Shown: positions 47,101-57,181, numbered from the stretch's first letter. The stretch is 64,000 nucleotides of DNA from Gordius sp. MW1 (GCA_964036665.1 OZ038526.1:12152001-12216000), one strand, 5' to 3'. The notes: generated from the letters alone by a model not told the origin. Numbers and translations are program-made.

Positions 47101-50100
47101 GGTTTAAAAAGAATGCTTTAAAAGTTATAAGAAGTTAAAAAACGGGGTCAAATATACCTCACGAATGCTCTCGCGTTCGGGATTTTCAGGAATGCTCTCG
47201 AGGGTTTATAGATTTAACAGAGTTAGAATATTCAACGTTAATGTGTGATCTGTATAATCTTAGTAGCAGAGGAGAATATGGAATAACCCAGCGATTATCT
47301 ACCTCGACGATTGCGTTCCGCAGTTGAATGGTTGACACGTGTACACCATCCTCTGTTGATCCTCTTTTGTACAAAGGATATCCATCACTTCCTGTAATTG
47401 TGTTGCATACCAAGACTCGAGGATATCGCTTTGAGCATTTACCGTCTATCATGCATGGCGATTTTGGATTGAACGTTCTGCAAGGGCCGTGTATCATATT
47501 TTTAATAACAATTTCGTTTAAGTCCTTATCAAGTTCAGGATCAGGTATTTCAGCACATATTATGAGTCAATTTCGTTAGGTGTGATCTTAGTATATAGCC
47601 ATATGAGTATATGGGAATGCGGTAAACCTCTCTTTTGCCATCAGAGTACATCCAGCAACGCACAGGGCCTAATACCTCTTGCTTAGTAATGAGATTTATC
47701 ATTGATCTAAGTTTCTGTCGGGAAACACGTGCTGTGATGTCATGCCTATCGACTGGTGATTGGCCATGAAATATGAGTTCCTGTACCTCGGGCCATGCAG
47801 GATTGCATGTAAATGTATATAAGTCCGGACGACCGTAGTTACGAACATACGCGATTGAATCTTGGGCGTATTCATGCATATGACGCGGACTTCCGGTGTA
47901 TGTTGAGGGCAAAATGGTTAGTTAGCGTCGTTAAGAACTGTATCTCGCAAATGAACAAGCGAAATTTGGTCTGATTTAAACGGCTGTAGAGCAGACGTTT
48001 CGATTAAATTTTGGCATACAAATATACGATGTATTGATGAAACAATCGGCGGCATTTTAAAATATGATTTTCTTCGTGCTCTCGACCCATTAATCTGTAT
48101 GAATAATAGTTCATAGCGCTACATTTTAAGTTTGTCGGTTCACCAGTGACTGCATTAAATATCTTAACGTTGAAGTGATATCCGTCAGCACCATCCCAAA
48201 ATATAACTGGATATTGAGGGGGTCATAGCATCGATGAGTGTCCTCAACGTGTGTCAAAGTAGCGTTTCTCCTATGCAGTACAATATCACTTGATTGAAAT
48301 TGATCCCCAACAATAACAATTGCGACTTCGTTTATAGGAGCATTAAATCTTCTCACATGTTGTCCCGCGGGAGTTTTGTCAGCATGAATAACAATCCTGT
48401 GTGTATCTGATGTCATGTCGAGTGAGGTTTTGAACAAACGCACCAAATTGTTTTTAGCGTGAAGAAGCGCCTGAAGTTGTAAAACGATAGACATTTTTAC
48501 ACCAGTAGAAATTCCAAGGCGTGCATTTAATTCAATCTCATTATCCCCGATAAAGTACATTTGTAAGAACTTATGTTGCCTATTTGGTATTGGGGAGGGA
48601 TCCCGCTTGGTAAATTTGGCCTTTTACTTTAAAGGTTGGCATGAATTCAGTTGTAATAATATCTGCGCGTCATTTGGAAGCAGGAGTTGTATTTCCTCAT
48701 GTTTGATAAGAAATGTTTAGAATCCGCAGTAGCAGAGGTTTTAATGGCTCTGGGGGTTCTCCAAGTTTAGGTAGTTTACCTTTCCCGGACGCGCAACACA
48801 TGCCGTTCGTTTCTCCAGCAAATTTTAGAGCATTGTAGGAAGGACATACAACGTTCATAGCGCCAATTAGAACATGGCGACGCAAACTTTCAATATGAGA
48901 AGAGTTGCATAAAAATGCAACGCGGCTGAATGAGCTTAATTGTTGATTAGGTGTAGGTGGCTCGAGCAAACTCGCTGAATTTTGTAGATTGGCTTGTTCA
49001 GTTGGTTGAGAAGCTTCTATTATTGAAGCAAAAGAATGCGAGTGTGAAAGCAGTGGGCACTCATCAAGTCTCAGAGTACCTAGATGCTTTCTATTTGCAG
49101 TTCGTATACAACGCCCTATCGTTGATCTCTTGCGACGCATGTAGGTCTAAAAGTAGATATAGCAATGCAAAATTTGGCTAGCTTTTATTCAATATATTGA
49201 TATTAAATATGAAAAAACATATGCAATTATTACTTTCTTCCAAAAAAAGGTGTAGTAAACAAGATAGTTTTTTCATTAGCCTAACAAAATTTACTTTAAA
49301 ATATCTCTGCAAAATTTGGCAAGCTTTTATCCAATATATTGATATTAAATATGAAAAAACATATGCAATATTACTTTCTTTCAAAAAAAGGTGTAGTAAA
49401 TAAGATAGTTTTTTAGCGCGTTATATTTAATTAAGTAAATGGTGATGTTTTACAATATCGAGAATATTTATTTGTTACAGCTTTATATATTGTAAAAAAA
49501 CGGGCGTAGTTGAGTAAAAAATTGAGACACAAATGACAAAGCAATGTGGAAAAAAATTTAAGGTAATTAGTAGCACCATAACGATAAATACGTATAAAAA
49601 GCGTAGTATAAATAATCCGCTAGATGGCGGTATAGACTACCAAAAAACAGGGGCTGTCGCAGGTCGATAAAATGTATATATAAAACATCTAAAAGGCTAG
49701 GGCAATGATCTGACCAAATTTGGTGGCAATCGGTCGAGCTTTAGGAGTTATTAGAGGCCGAAGAAAACGGAGTTATATATATATATAGATATATTGTAAA
49801 AATAATAACTCGGGCCTTCGGCCCTCGTGGGAAGGGGAGGAGGGGAAGGGAAGGGGGGGGGGGGGGACGGAGGTGCAGGAGGGAAGGGGGAACGAAACTC
49901 ATCTATACTCCGTATAAACGTAGCATATTTGCTATGCAATTTATGGGCGAGAAAGGTGGGAAGGGGCGAGAATGCCTTGCAAAATGATTAGTTAATTATT
50001 TATACAAATTTTTAAAAAGTTAAATTTTTGTAAAACCTGCTATTATTGAGGAATAGGTTTTCATTCATTCTTATTTATCAACTTTTAAATTAATAAAAAT

Positions 50101-53100
50101 GACGAAAGGAACGCAAATAGAGGGTATGACCTTGGAAAAGCCAATATAGTCATCCTTCCTAAACGTACAACTTTCAATTTAGAGTTTTTTTGATATTTGA
50201 TACTGTATAAATTTAAACAATTTGGTGTAGGCGACCCATAATTTGAATTATGATTATAGACACTATTCAAATTATGCGCATATGTATAGTATAAACAAGA
50301 TATTAAAAAAACGAAATTTTTTTTTAATCAGACCTTGGCCATTGGTCATTTTTTCCATCACTTTGGCCAGTGGTCATTTTTTCTAATGGTTAGCAGACAG
50401 CCAAATAATTAGCCTATAATTTTAATCGAAAAAACCGATTTTAATCTCACTTTGGTCAGTGGTCATTTTTTCCATTGGCCAGTAACTAGGACACGGTCAA
50501 AAAGGATATAAGAGACGAAAAAAAAAATTCGATTTATACTTTGGCCATTGATCATTTTTTTTATTGGTCAGTAGCCAGGACACGGTCAAAAAGGATATAA
50601 ATACATAAGAGACGAAATAAACGAGAAAAAAAATTTCGATTTATACTTTGGCCAATAATCATTTTTTTCATTGGTCAGTAGCCAGGACACGGTCAAAAAG
50701 GATATCTTATATATAAAAATGAAACTATGTGTGTATGTATGTGTGTATGCCGCCACCAATTTTGGAAAACTACCGGACCGATTTGGCTCAAAATTTCACA
50801 GTTTATTCCCCACACTCCGGAGCGTGTTTTAAGATATGTTCCAGCCAAATCGGTCGAGTAGTTTTCGAGATATTGGGTTTTATGCGTTTTGACGTTGTAT
50901 CGAACGTCAATCAAACGCCCTCATCACGTACTGCTGTGTATCTTATCTATCGTGTAGGTAGTGTGATAAATGCAGTAGGCATGTGTTGCGGAAAATGAAA
51001 ACTTTTTACGTACTTTGAAACATATCAAAGCCATTTTTTGCTTATTTTTCTTCGCGTCAATTAATTTTATTATTTTAGGACGGTCGTGTCCCCCCCCCCT
51101 CCTGCGTGGTTAAATAAATTAAAAAATCTAATTTTGTAATTTTTTGCACGTTAAATAAGAAGAAAAATGAAAATACTTTTAACAAAGTGCCAATAAATGT
51201 TGATATATCCATGGGCGTACCCAGGTTTTGAATTAGGGGAGGGGGGCAGATTAAAAAAAAAGGTCTTGACTACCCAAAAATTTTCCTGAGAGCAAAAAAA
51301 AAATAAAAAAAAGGGTCTCGACTATCCAAAAATTTTCCTGCGACCGTAATTTAAATTTCATTTTACCAAAATAATTTATATTTATGTGTAAATTCGCTAA
51401 TACGCATCTGTATTATTTTGAGTTAAGTTCAAATAGGGGGGGGGGCAGCCGCGCCCCCTGCCCCCGCCTGACTAATTAAGGGGGGGGGGTAAACATAATT
51501 TTTTTAATTTTTAAGGGTTTTTGTATTGAAATCCTTCTTTTTTTAAATTAGGAAGGGGGCAGCCGCGCCCCTTGCTTCCCCCTGGCTAATTAGGGGGGGG
51601 GGGCAGCCTCCCCTCTGGTTACGCCCATGATTATGATATTGTTTCTTAATTACATAAAAATAAAAAAAATTGCTTGAAGGGCCAGGGGGCCAAAGATTTT
51701 TTCCTTAAGAAGGGGGGGGCCATGGAGCCAGGTTTTCTCTCTTGGGTGGGCCTGGGCCTTGGACCCTCTTTAACTATTTGTTTAAAATTTTTAAAAATTT
51801 CAATAATCTGTTCCCCCCCCCCTAATTCAAAACCTGGGTACGCCCATGATATATATTCTGCTAATACACCCGGGTAAATTGCAAAACAACGTTTGATTTT
51901 TCGTTAAATAAACTATATGCGTATCCGTATCCGCCTTTTGTTATATTTTATCATAAAGACCAGGCGCATTATTTTTTTTTTGATTATAGGTAAATATGAC
52001 TTAAAAAAATATGCTTCATGAAAATTTAAATTCGAACATTATTGAGGTAAAATTTTGTGTTTTTAACCACCCTTAAAAATATCAATTATTTGTTATTTTT
52101 CGTTAAATAAACTATATGCGTATCCGTATCCGCCTGTTGTTTATATTTTATCATAAAGGCCAGGCGCGATATTTTTTTTTGATTATAGGTAAATTTGACT
52201 TAAAAAAATTTGCTTCGTGAAAATTCAAATTAGAACATTATTGAGGTAAAATTTTGTGTTTTTAACCACCTTTAAAAATATCAATTATTGTTATTTTTCG
52301 TATAGTTGAGTTTTTAAAAAAAAATTTTGGTAGTTTTAAATTTTCTTATTTAAATTTTTTAATTTTTTTTGAATTTTTTTTAATATGGCAAAACAAGGTT
52401 TACCGGGTCAGCTAGTAAATACATAAAAGACGAAAAAAACGAGGAAAAAAATTTCGATTTATACTTTGGCCAATGGTCATTTTTTCATTGGTCAGTAGGA
52501 CACGGTCAAAAAGGTTATAAATAGATAAGAGATGAAAAAAAAATTTCGATTTATACTTTGGCCAATGGTCATTTTTTTTCATTGGTCAGTAGCCAGGACA
52601 CTGTCCAAAAGTCATATTATCAATGGTATTAACAAGAACATTATATTAACAAAAATTAAAAAAATTTGCCCTTTCCAGGATTCGAACCCACATCAGTAGA
52701 GGCATAGGCTTTTGTAGGAGGGGGGGCACAGGGACCCATATCAGTAGAGGCATATGCCCTTCTACGCGAGGGCATAGGGTAATTATCAATGTTAACCTAA
52801 TATACCAATTCAAAAACGAAAAAAAAATTTCGAATTACAATTTGGCCAATGGTCATTTTTTTCGTTGGTCAGTAGCGAGGACACGGTCAAAAAGTCACAG
52901 TATCAATGGTATTAACAAGAACAATATATTAATGCAAAAAAAAAATAAAAAAATTTGCCCTCTCCGGGTCGAACCAGCAATTAAGAAATACATCAGCAAG
53001 TTTCGGCAATCTAATAAAACAAATAATAGATGGCGGTATAAAAGAGGTAACACAAGACATCATATAGCTTCATAAATAGATAAAGACGAATAATAAAAGT

Positions 53101-53613
53101 TACATTATGTGTAAAATTAAAAAATAATGATTTATATTTATTTGTGTATACCTTATTTAACGATCCATAAAATAAATTTGACACAATCTTTCTTAAACAC
53201 CATAAATAAGATATGCAAAATATCGTGCATTATATATAGCTATCTTGATTATCGAAATGTTGGAAAGCGAGCCCATAAATTGCATAGCAATTAATAACTG
53301 TTAATTTACATATTTTTGAATATATGTTGTAAGACACGATTTAACATCCCGAAAATCGTATGTTGGTTGTTTTATTATTTTTTATCTACTTTCAAGGCTT
53401 TCACATCGTTTTGTTGTGAACGATGAACCTGTTGAAGATGATGTGTTAGAAGCTCCAGTAATTTTGGCAAGAGATGCCAATCTTGAAACACCCGACCAAT
53501 ATGACATAACTGATCCACGGCACCCTATAAATGTAAGGAAACGCATGGCAGGCATGGAAAAGGGTAAACCCCTTGCATTAGATCTCGACATCTACAATGT
53601 TCCACCTTATTAA
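38172..53613 (+). CDS. CWC27: CWC27 spliceosome-associated cyclophilin, 11 exons
   Basis: CWC27 is a cyclophilin-fold protein of the spliceosome. Exons: 38172-38213, 38274-38483, 38538-38681, 39335-39433, 39971-40141, 41827-41973, 42078-42175, 42252-42397, 42460-42578, 42883-43058, 53397-53613. They give 522 residues (human about 472), all GT-AG and in phase. The N-terminus [15 protein letters not shown] and the cyclophilin domain ([19 protein letters not shown], then [13 protein letters not shown]) match the family. The position of the cyclophilin active-site tryptophan holds Asp (APDLQNKH), as human CWC27 holds Glu, so isomerase activity is doubtful. Then come [10 protein letters not shown], a charged middle, [13 protein letters not shown], and a last exon with W|LSHRF and [16 protein letters not shown]. 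The last intron is 10,338 nt. Confidence 0.93.
40359..41540. mobile_element. Foldback element with G/C homopolymer repeats
   Basis: A 1,182-bp inverted repeat inside CWC27 intron 5. The arms (40359-about 40900 and about 40900-41540) mirror each other from GGCATATATCTCCTACC through CATCATAACCAGCACCATG and TGGCAGCTGACATATAATG. Near the centre each arm carries several ~60-bp units of the form TTTTTTACCCTCTTTCTCACC plus G or C runs of 8-17. Long open frames here are translated repeats. No target duplication is evident. Confidence 0.88.
43125..43780. mobile_element. hAT-like left end fragment
   Basis: TAGAGATCTGCAACG at 43125 matches the TAGAGNNCTGCA end type. It is followed by CCCGCCCGAGCCC and GACCCATTGGCCCG motifs typical of the window's other hAT relics. 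No right end was found before the Helitron at 43856. Confidence 0.5.
44213..46000 (-). pseudogene. Helitron Pif1-type helicase domain
   Basis: The frame 46000-45104 has Walker A GGTGKT (in [14 protein letters not shown], about 45595-45560), Walker B-like IVWDECTI (about 45355-45335) and the [10 protein letters not shown] motif. After a 68-bp internal duplication the C-terminal helicase motifs continue in other frames. These are NDPAGEIF (about 45040-45005), [27 protein letters not shown] (44480-44395) and [10 protein letters not shown] (about 44370-44340). The protein would unwind DNA for rolling-circle transposition. It is broken by frameshifts. Confidence 0.87.
45074..45209. repeat. 68-bp tandem duplication in helicase
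   Basis: TTTTGACATAAGGCCAC through CGGGGGTGGAT occurs at 45074-45141 and again at 45142-45206. Sixty-eight is not a multiple of three, so the duplication shifts the helicase frame. Confidence 0.88.
46362..48600 (-). pseudogene. Helitron Rep/HUH endonuclease region
   Basis: Pieces on the - strand: 48560-48126 (Helitron-like N domain with [16 protein letters not shown]), 47912-47550 ([18 protein letters not shown]), then in another frame GLPHSHTH at about 47628-47605, which holds the HUH metal-binding pair (His-Ser-His at 47619-47611). Next is 47497-47205 ([13 protein letters not shown]), and after the MITE 46620-46362, with [12 protein letters not shown] and [18 protein letters not shown] in the tyrosine region. 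The Rep protein would nick and join DNA. It carries several frameshifts plus the insertion. Confidence 0.82.
46628..47204. mobile_element. TTAA-type MITE inside Helitron Rep
   Basis: 577 bp with inverted ends CCCTCGAGAGCATTCGTGG and GAATGCTCTCGAGGG. The left flank is TTAA (46624-46627) and the right flank TTTA (47205-47208), consistent with a TTAA duplication with one later change. The Rep reading frame joins across it in phase. A second copy lies at 55127-55714. Internal TTTTTGGCCACAGGGGTCC and ACGAATGCTCTC motifs are shared. It is probably mobilised by piggyBac-type transposases. Confidence 0.9.
48697..49140 (-). pseudogene. Helitron Rep N-terminal zinc-finger part
   Basis: A 147-residue frame starting [11 protein letters not shown], with the conserved segment [18 protein letters not shown] followed by [14 protein letters not shown], as at the start of Helitron replicases. 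It ends at 48697; more family sequence follows in other frames to 48600. Confidence 0.75.
49160..49410. repeat. Tandem duplication in Helitron 5' region
   Basis: Two copies of a ~145-bp unit containing GCAAAATTTGGC, ATTGATATTAAATATG and AAAAAGGTGTAGTAAA, lying between the Rep start and the Helitron 5' end. Confidence 0.85.
49800..50035. repeat. Dispersed repeat, inverted copy of 28800-28980
   Basis: AACTCGGGCCTTCGGCCCTCG, then long G/A-rich runs, then ATACTCCGTATAAACGTAGC and GCTATGCAATTTATGGGC. The reverse complement lies at about 28800-28980. Confidence 0.7.
50320..50704. repeat. Composite satellite, opposite orientation
   Basis: Tandem ~110-bp units with TTTGGCCAATGGTCATTTTTT, CATTGGTCAGTAGCCAGGAC and ACGGTCAAAAAGGATATAAAT. 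These are the reverse complement of the 25-26.5 kb array. The array resumes after the Helitron at 52416. Confidence 0.82.
51210..51847. mobile_element. MITE nested in the non-autonomous Helitron
   Basis: 638 bp with ~30-bp inverted ends CATGGGCGTACCCAGGTTTT / AAAACCTGGGTACGCCCAT. The flanking 8-bp repeats GATATATC (51202-51209) and GATATATA (51848-51855) differ by one base. The inside is rich in G or C runs and GCAGCCGCGCCCC segments that look like partly duplicated units. It includes the uninterrupted paralog of the BEL target site. Confidence 0.75.
51901..52295. repeat. Tandem duplication, 199-bp unit
   Basis: Two copies starting TCGTTAAATAAACTATATGC, with TCCGTATCCGCC and ATCATAAAG.CCAGGCGC, and ending in TTTTTAACCACC..TTAAAAATATC. 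They lie inside the non-autonomous Helitron. Confidence 0.88.
52416..53290. repeat. Composite satellite, continued
   Basis: Continues the CCAATGGTCATTTTTT / TTGGTCAGTAG units and includes a segment with GGATTCGAACCCACATCAG (the complement of the tRNA-like box seen at 25.5 kb). It closes with GAAAGCGAGCCCATAAATTGC at about 53265-53285, the inverted counterpart of the sequence starting the array at about 25000. Confidence 0.8.
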
Positions 53614-53675
53614 ACCATTTGATGCTTTTCGCAAAGTTACTGTAATTGTTTTTATTTATGTACATACGACCTTTC

Positions 53676-53681
53676 AATAAA
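53676..53681 (+). promoter_or_regulatory. Poly(A) signal of CWC27
   Basis: AATAAA 63 nt after the CWC27 stop codon. Confidence 0.6.
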
Positions 53682-53699
53682 CTCAATTTCGACTAAAAA

Positions 53700-54334
53700 A
53701 ATTCTCAGTTATAGTTTAGTGAACTTACTTTAATACTAAATATCTAAGAAAATTCATTAAATTAAATTGGTAATAGCAACGAATATTGAACGTTTAAAAC
53801 ACGTTTTTAATGATTGGCAAGTTTAACTCCCCACAACAATATACAAGCCATGCGAAAATTTATTTGCAATATTTAATATTAGACGTAAAGTTGCACTTTC
53901 TCTGTATTATCAAATTATGAAATTAATAATGTAAAATAAACCACGAAGCAGTTAAATTATTTTGGTAGATTTTTGTGGCGAATAATATTTTTGGTTTTCC
54001 TGTAGGGCAAATTCCTGAAATATTTGCGTTTGAAGCAAAATAGAGCTTTTTTGCTCCCTTTTGAAGATGTAAACTTTGAAAACAAATCGATAGCAATTAT
54101 CATAAATTGCATAGCAATTAAAACATCAAAAAGAGTTTTTAAATCATATTCAAAATTAACTTTAGCCTTATATTTTATATTGCAGTCGCGCTAGACAATT
54201 GGTCCCCTCCCTTCTTTAAATTAGAAATATGCGAAATACTGTTTAATTTATTAAGTGGCATTAATTTTTTTTAAGTTTCATTTTTTTGCCAAGCTTAAGC
54301 TTATATTAATCATTATAATTTTTGTCATTCAAGC
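53700..54334. other. AT-rich intergenic, nothing recognised
   Basis: No gene. A short CATAAATTGCATAGCAATTAA stretch at about 54100 matches the end of the composite repeats. Confidence 0.5.
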
Positions 54335-54680
54335 TAGAGACCTGCAGAGTCACTTTTTTTAACCGGAAACCGACCCTAAATTTTTTTTTAATTTTTCAAC
54401 CCGAACCCGAGTTGACCCAAAAGCGTTTAAAATTTTCCGAATCCCACCCGAACGCATTTGGGTATCCGACGCTTGAGTAAGAAAAATTGCGGTGTGTAAA
54501 ATTTAAACGACAAATTAAAGTTTGTTGTGAAGCTAATTTATACTACAGATTTTGATAGCTAAATTTATTTGAATGATGTATAAATATAATAGCATTTACA
54601 ATATAGGGTCCAATTAATTTGAAATATATAGTTAATGACTTTTTAATAAAATTAAATTACTTTTATGTTGATTATAAAGT
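54335..54680. mobile_element. hAT-like left end fragment
   Basis: TAGAGACCTGCAGAGTCAC starts at 54335, followed by CAACCCGAACCCGAGTTGACCC. It resembles the left end and GGGTC-rich subterminal sequence of the element at 11898-12909. No right end was found. Confidence 0.5.
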
Positions 54681-54689
54681 ACTAATTCA

Positions 54690-55120
54690 CACTAGTGTTG
54701 TAAAAAAATCAAAGGGTTTTTGGCCAGGTTATGGCTAAGGTTTGGTCTATTGTTTCAAAAAGACCTAAGGTCTTTTGGTCTGTCTTCTTAGCCGACCTTT
54801 AGGTTTAGCTGATATTAGAAAAACAGACCAAAAGGTTGTTAGTGTATTTGATTAGCCAACCTTTAGGCTTAGTCATAATTTTGATAATAAACCAAAAGTT
54901 TTCAATTGTTTTTATTAGTTGACCTTTGATATGGTTAAGGTGTTTGGGGATTGGGGAAAAATAATGACTAATTTAATGAGTGACTGACTTAAAAACAGGT
55001 GCTTTTTAATTGTACTGATTTGATTATAATAATGGTTGGGGTGATTCGACAATTATCACCAAATTTAGTTGACAAATGATTTATTCCTAAAATTATATTT
55101 TACGGCTAGGTATCAATCAA
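54690..55120. other. Possible hAT-like end (TAGTGTTG) and AT-rich DNA
   Basis: TAGTGTTGTAAAAAAATC at about 54693, then repeated GACCTTTAGGTTTAG / AAAGACCTAAGGTC motifs to about 54930. The start resembles hAT termini, but no partner end or duplication is found. Confidence 0.35.
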
Positions 55121-55126
55121 TATTAA

Positions 55127-55714
55127 CCTTCGAGAGCATTCGTGGGGTACCACGGACCCCACGATAGTTATAAACTTCAATATAAAACGCATTTAAAAGC
55201 GAATTGATCTGGCCTTTTCAGTAGCATAATATTTTACCAAGAACTAAGTTTGAGGAAAATTTTATAACTTTGGCCCACTACTTTTTAAAATATAGCATCT
55301 TTTTGGCCACAGGGGTCCTGTGTACCCCAAGAATGCTCTCACTTAAGTTTTTTTCTGTTGGAATGTATGTATTTTTTTTCGTTTGATGATATCTTTTACA
55401 ATTTGTGTTTTTAATACATTTTGAACATTCTTTAAATAAAAAATCACGTTTATTTTGATTTATTTTAAGGTATATGATGCTCTAAAATAACCAAAATAAA
55501 AATGGGGGTCCAGAAAATCGTTAATAAGTTTTGTAATGTTGATTAGATTCATATCAAAATTTATACCATCAATCTTAAGACCTTTATAAACACATGTTTA
55601 AAATTTGAAAGGGTTAAAAATAATAATTTAAAAGTTATAAGAAGTTAAAAAATGGGGTCAAATATACCCCACGAATGCTCTCGCGTTCGGAATTTTCAGG
55701 AATGCTCTCGAGGG
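55127..55714. mobile_element. TTAA-type MITE, second copy
   Basis: 588 bp, ends CCTTCGAGAGCATTCGTGG / GAATGCTCTCGAGGG, flanked by perfect TTAA at 55123-55126 and 55715-55718. It is closely similar along its length to 46628-47204, with a few small indels. Its TTAA pair confirms the target duplication of the family. Confidence 0.92.
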
Positions 55715-55734
55715 TTAAGCAAAATAAAATGTTT

Positions 55735-56760
55735 TAACGAAAATTGGTCGGTTAGAATGTCATAAAATTGTTGCAAACTTAAAATTTTAAGTTTATCACC
55801 TTAGCTTGGTGGCAATATCATAATTTTCATTTTGAAAGCTAGATAAATACTTTTAACGAAATTTGGTGGGTTAGGGCAGTGGTTCTTAACCTTTTTATAC
55901 ACGCGGCCCCCCAAATATTTTATAATTTTTTTGCAGGCCCCCATTTTTTTGAATAATTTATATTTGTTAAATTATCATACTATATTGATTTTCTATTATT
56001 GTTTGATTTTATTATATAATAAACCTTAAACACAACTTTATTATTTCATTAACTATTTAAATAACATAAAAACTTCATAATTAAACATAAAAAGCATTCA
56101 TTTATAATAAAAAATATATGCATTCGGTAATATATTTAATGAGATTTTTGCTGCTGAGCATTATCAACCAATTTGTTAATTCTTGGTTCAATTGATTGTA
56201 ATAGGGTGTGAGTGGTTATAGCGAACGTCTTGTAGACAGAAGGCAACGAGTTTGAACCCCCTGGTGAGTATTTTTTCTAAAGCTTTTCTGAATATTTTTA
56301 TTATATTCTAAAAAAATTTGCATAATTTGGCGGCCCCCCAGCAAACTTCTCATCGCCCCCTAGGGGGCCGCGGCCCCCGGTTAAGAATCACTGGGTTAGG
56401 GTGTCATAAAATTGTTGCAAATTTAAAAATTAAGTTAGTCACCTTAGCTTGATGACAATTGTCATAATTATCATTTTTATAGCTAGATAAATACTTTTAA
56501 ACGAAATTTGGTGGGTAAGGGTGTCATAAAATTTTTGCAAACTTAAAATTTAAATTTGTCACCTTAGCTAGATAAATTCTTTTAACGAAAATTGGTTGTT
56601 TAGGGTGTCATAAAATTGTTGCAATCTTAAAATTAAATTTGTCACCTTATCTTGGTGACAATTGTTATTTTTAAAGCTAGATAAATTATTTTAACAAAAG
56701 TTGGTTAGTTAGGGTGTCATAAAATTGTTCCAAACATAAATTTTAAATTTATTATCCTAT
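55735..56760. repeat. ~120-bp tandem array
   Basis: About five copies of a unit containing TTTTAACGAAAATTGGT, TTAGGGTGTCATAAAATTG, TTGCAAACTTAAAA and TCACCTTAGCTTGGTG. It is interrupted by a hAT MITE at 55877-56393. Confidence 0.85.
55877..56393. mobile_element. hAT MITE with tRNA-like core
   Basis: 517 bp with inverted ends CAGTGGTTCTTAACC / GGTTAAGAATCACTG and a perfect 8-bp duplication GGTTAGGG at 55869-55876 and 56394-56401. The ends also carry GCGGCCCCC-type sequence. At about 56215-56275 is a tRNA-like stretch (GAGTGGTTATAGCGAACG, then GAGTTTGAACCCC). Confidence 0.9.
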
Positions 56761-57181
56761 CTTTCACATTATATGAGTTCTGTTTAAAGCTATTGAATAA
56801 AATATAATAGTAATCAATAAATGTATATAAAATTTGAGAAAAAGATTATTGAAATCAAATTATAGATATTTACTTTTACCATAGGTATTATAAATACAAT
56901 TAGCTTATCAATCCATTTCAATTCAACCATGCTATTTGGTAACAATATATATTATGATTAACTATCATTAAGCCCTGACATAATTGGCAGATAAGGTGTT
57001 ATTAATGTAAGGTAATGTGAAATAAATAAAGGGCAATTTATTGTGAAACTTGTTAAATTGTAAACACTATTAAATATGTCAAGGTTACAGCCACACCTAA
57101 TTATTTCAATTAAAGTATAATTTAACACCTTATTATATAAACCATTATATTGGAAAATGAATCCATTCAACTAATTAAAAG

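Larger units (their letters stand above)
43856..49789 (-). mobile_element. Helitron, near full length
   Basis: About 5.9 kb on the - strand, within CWC27 intron 10. The 5' end is TCTATATATATATATAACTC (right edge, 49789). The 3' end is GGCCGAGCACAGCTAG (left edge, 43856), preceded by a short hairpin (CCAAAGC/GCTTGG). The outside bases are A and T, as expected for Helitron insertion between A and T with no duplication. Inside are a Rep (HUH) region and a Pif1-type helicase in broken frames. A TTAA MITE has inserted in the Rep region. Confidence 0.9.
50705..52415 (+). mobile_element. Non-autonomous Helitron in satellite
   Basis: 1,711 bp, starting TCTTATATATAAAAATG after an A (50704) and ending ACCGGGTCAGCTAG before a T (52416), the expected Helitron termini. 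The flanks (CGGTCAAAAAGGATA | TAAATACATAAAAG) join to give a sequence present uninterrupted at 50583-50610 in the neighbouring satellite unit, showing the exact insertion point. It has no coding capacity and contains a nested MITE and a tandem duplication. Confidence 0.9.

Noticed and set aside
53416-53613. A stand-alone 65-residue protein gene
   Set aside because: It is the end of the last CWC27 exon; the frame extends upstream to an AG acceptor that joins exon 10 in phase and matches the CWC27 C-terminus.
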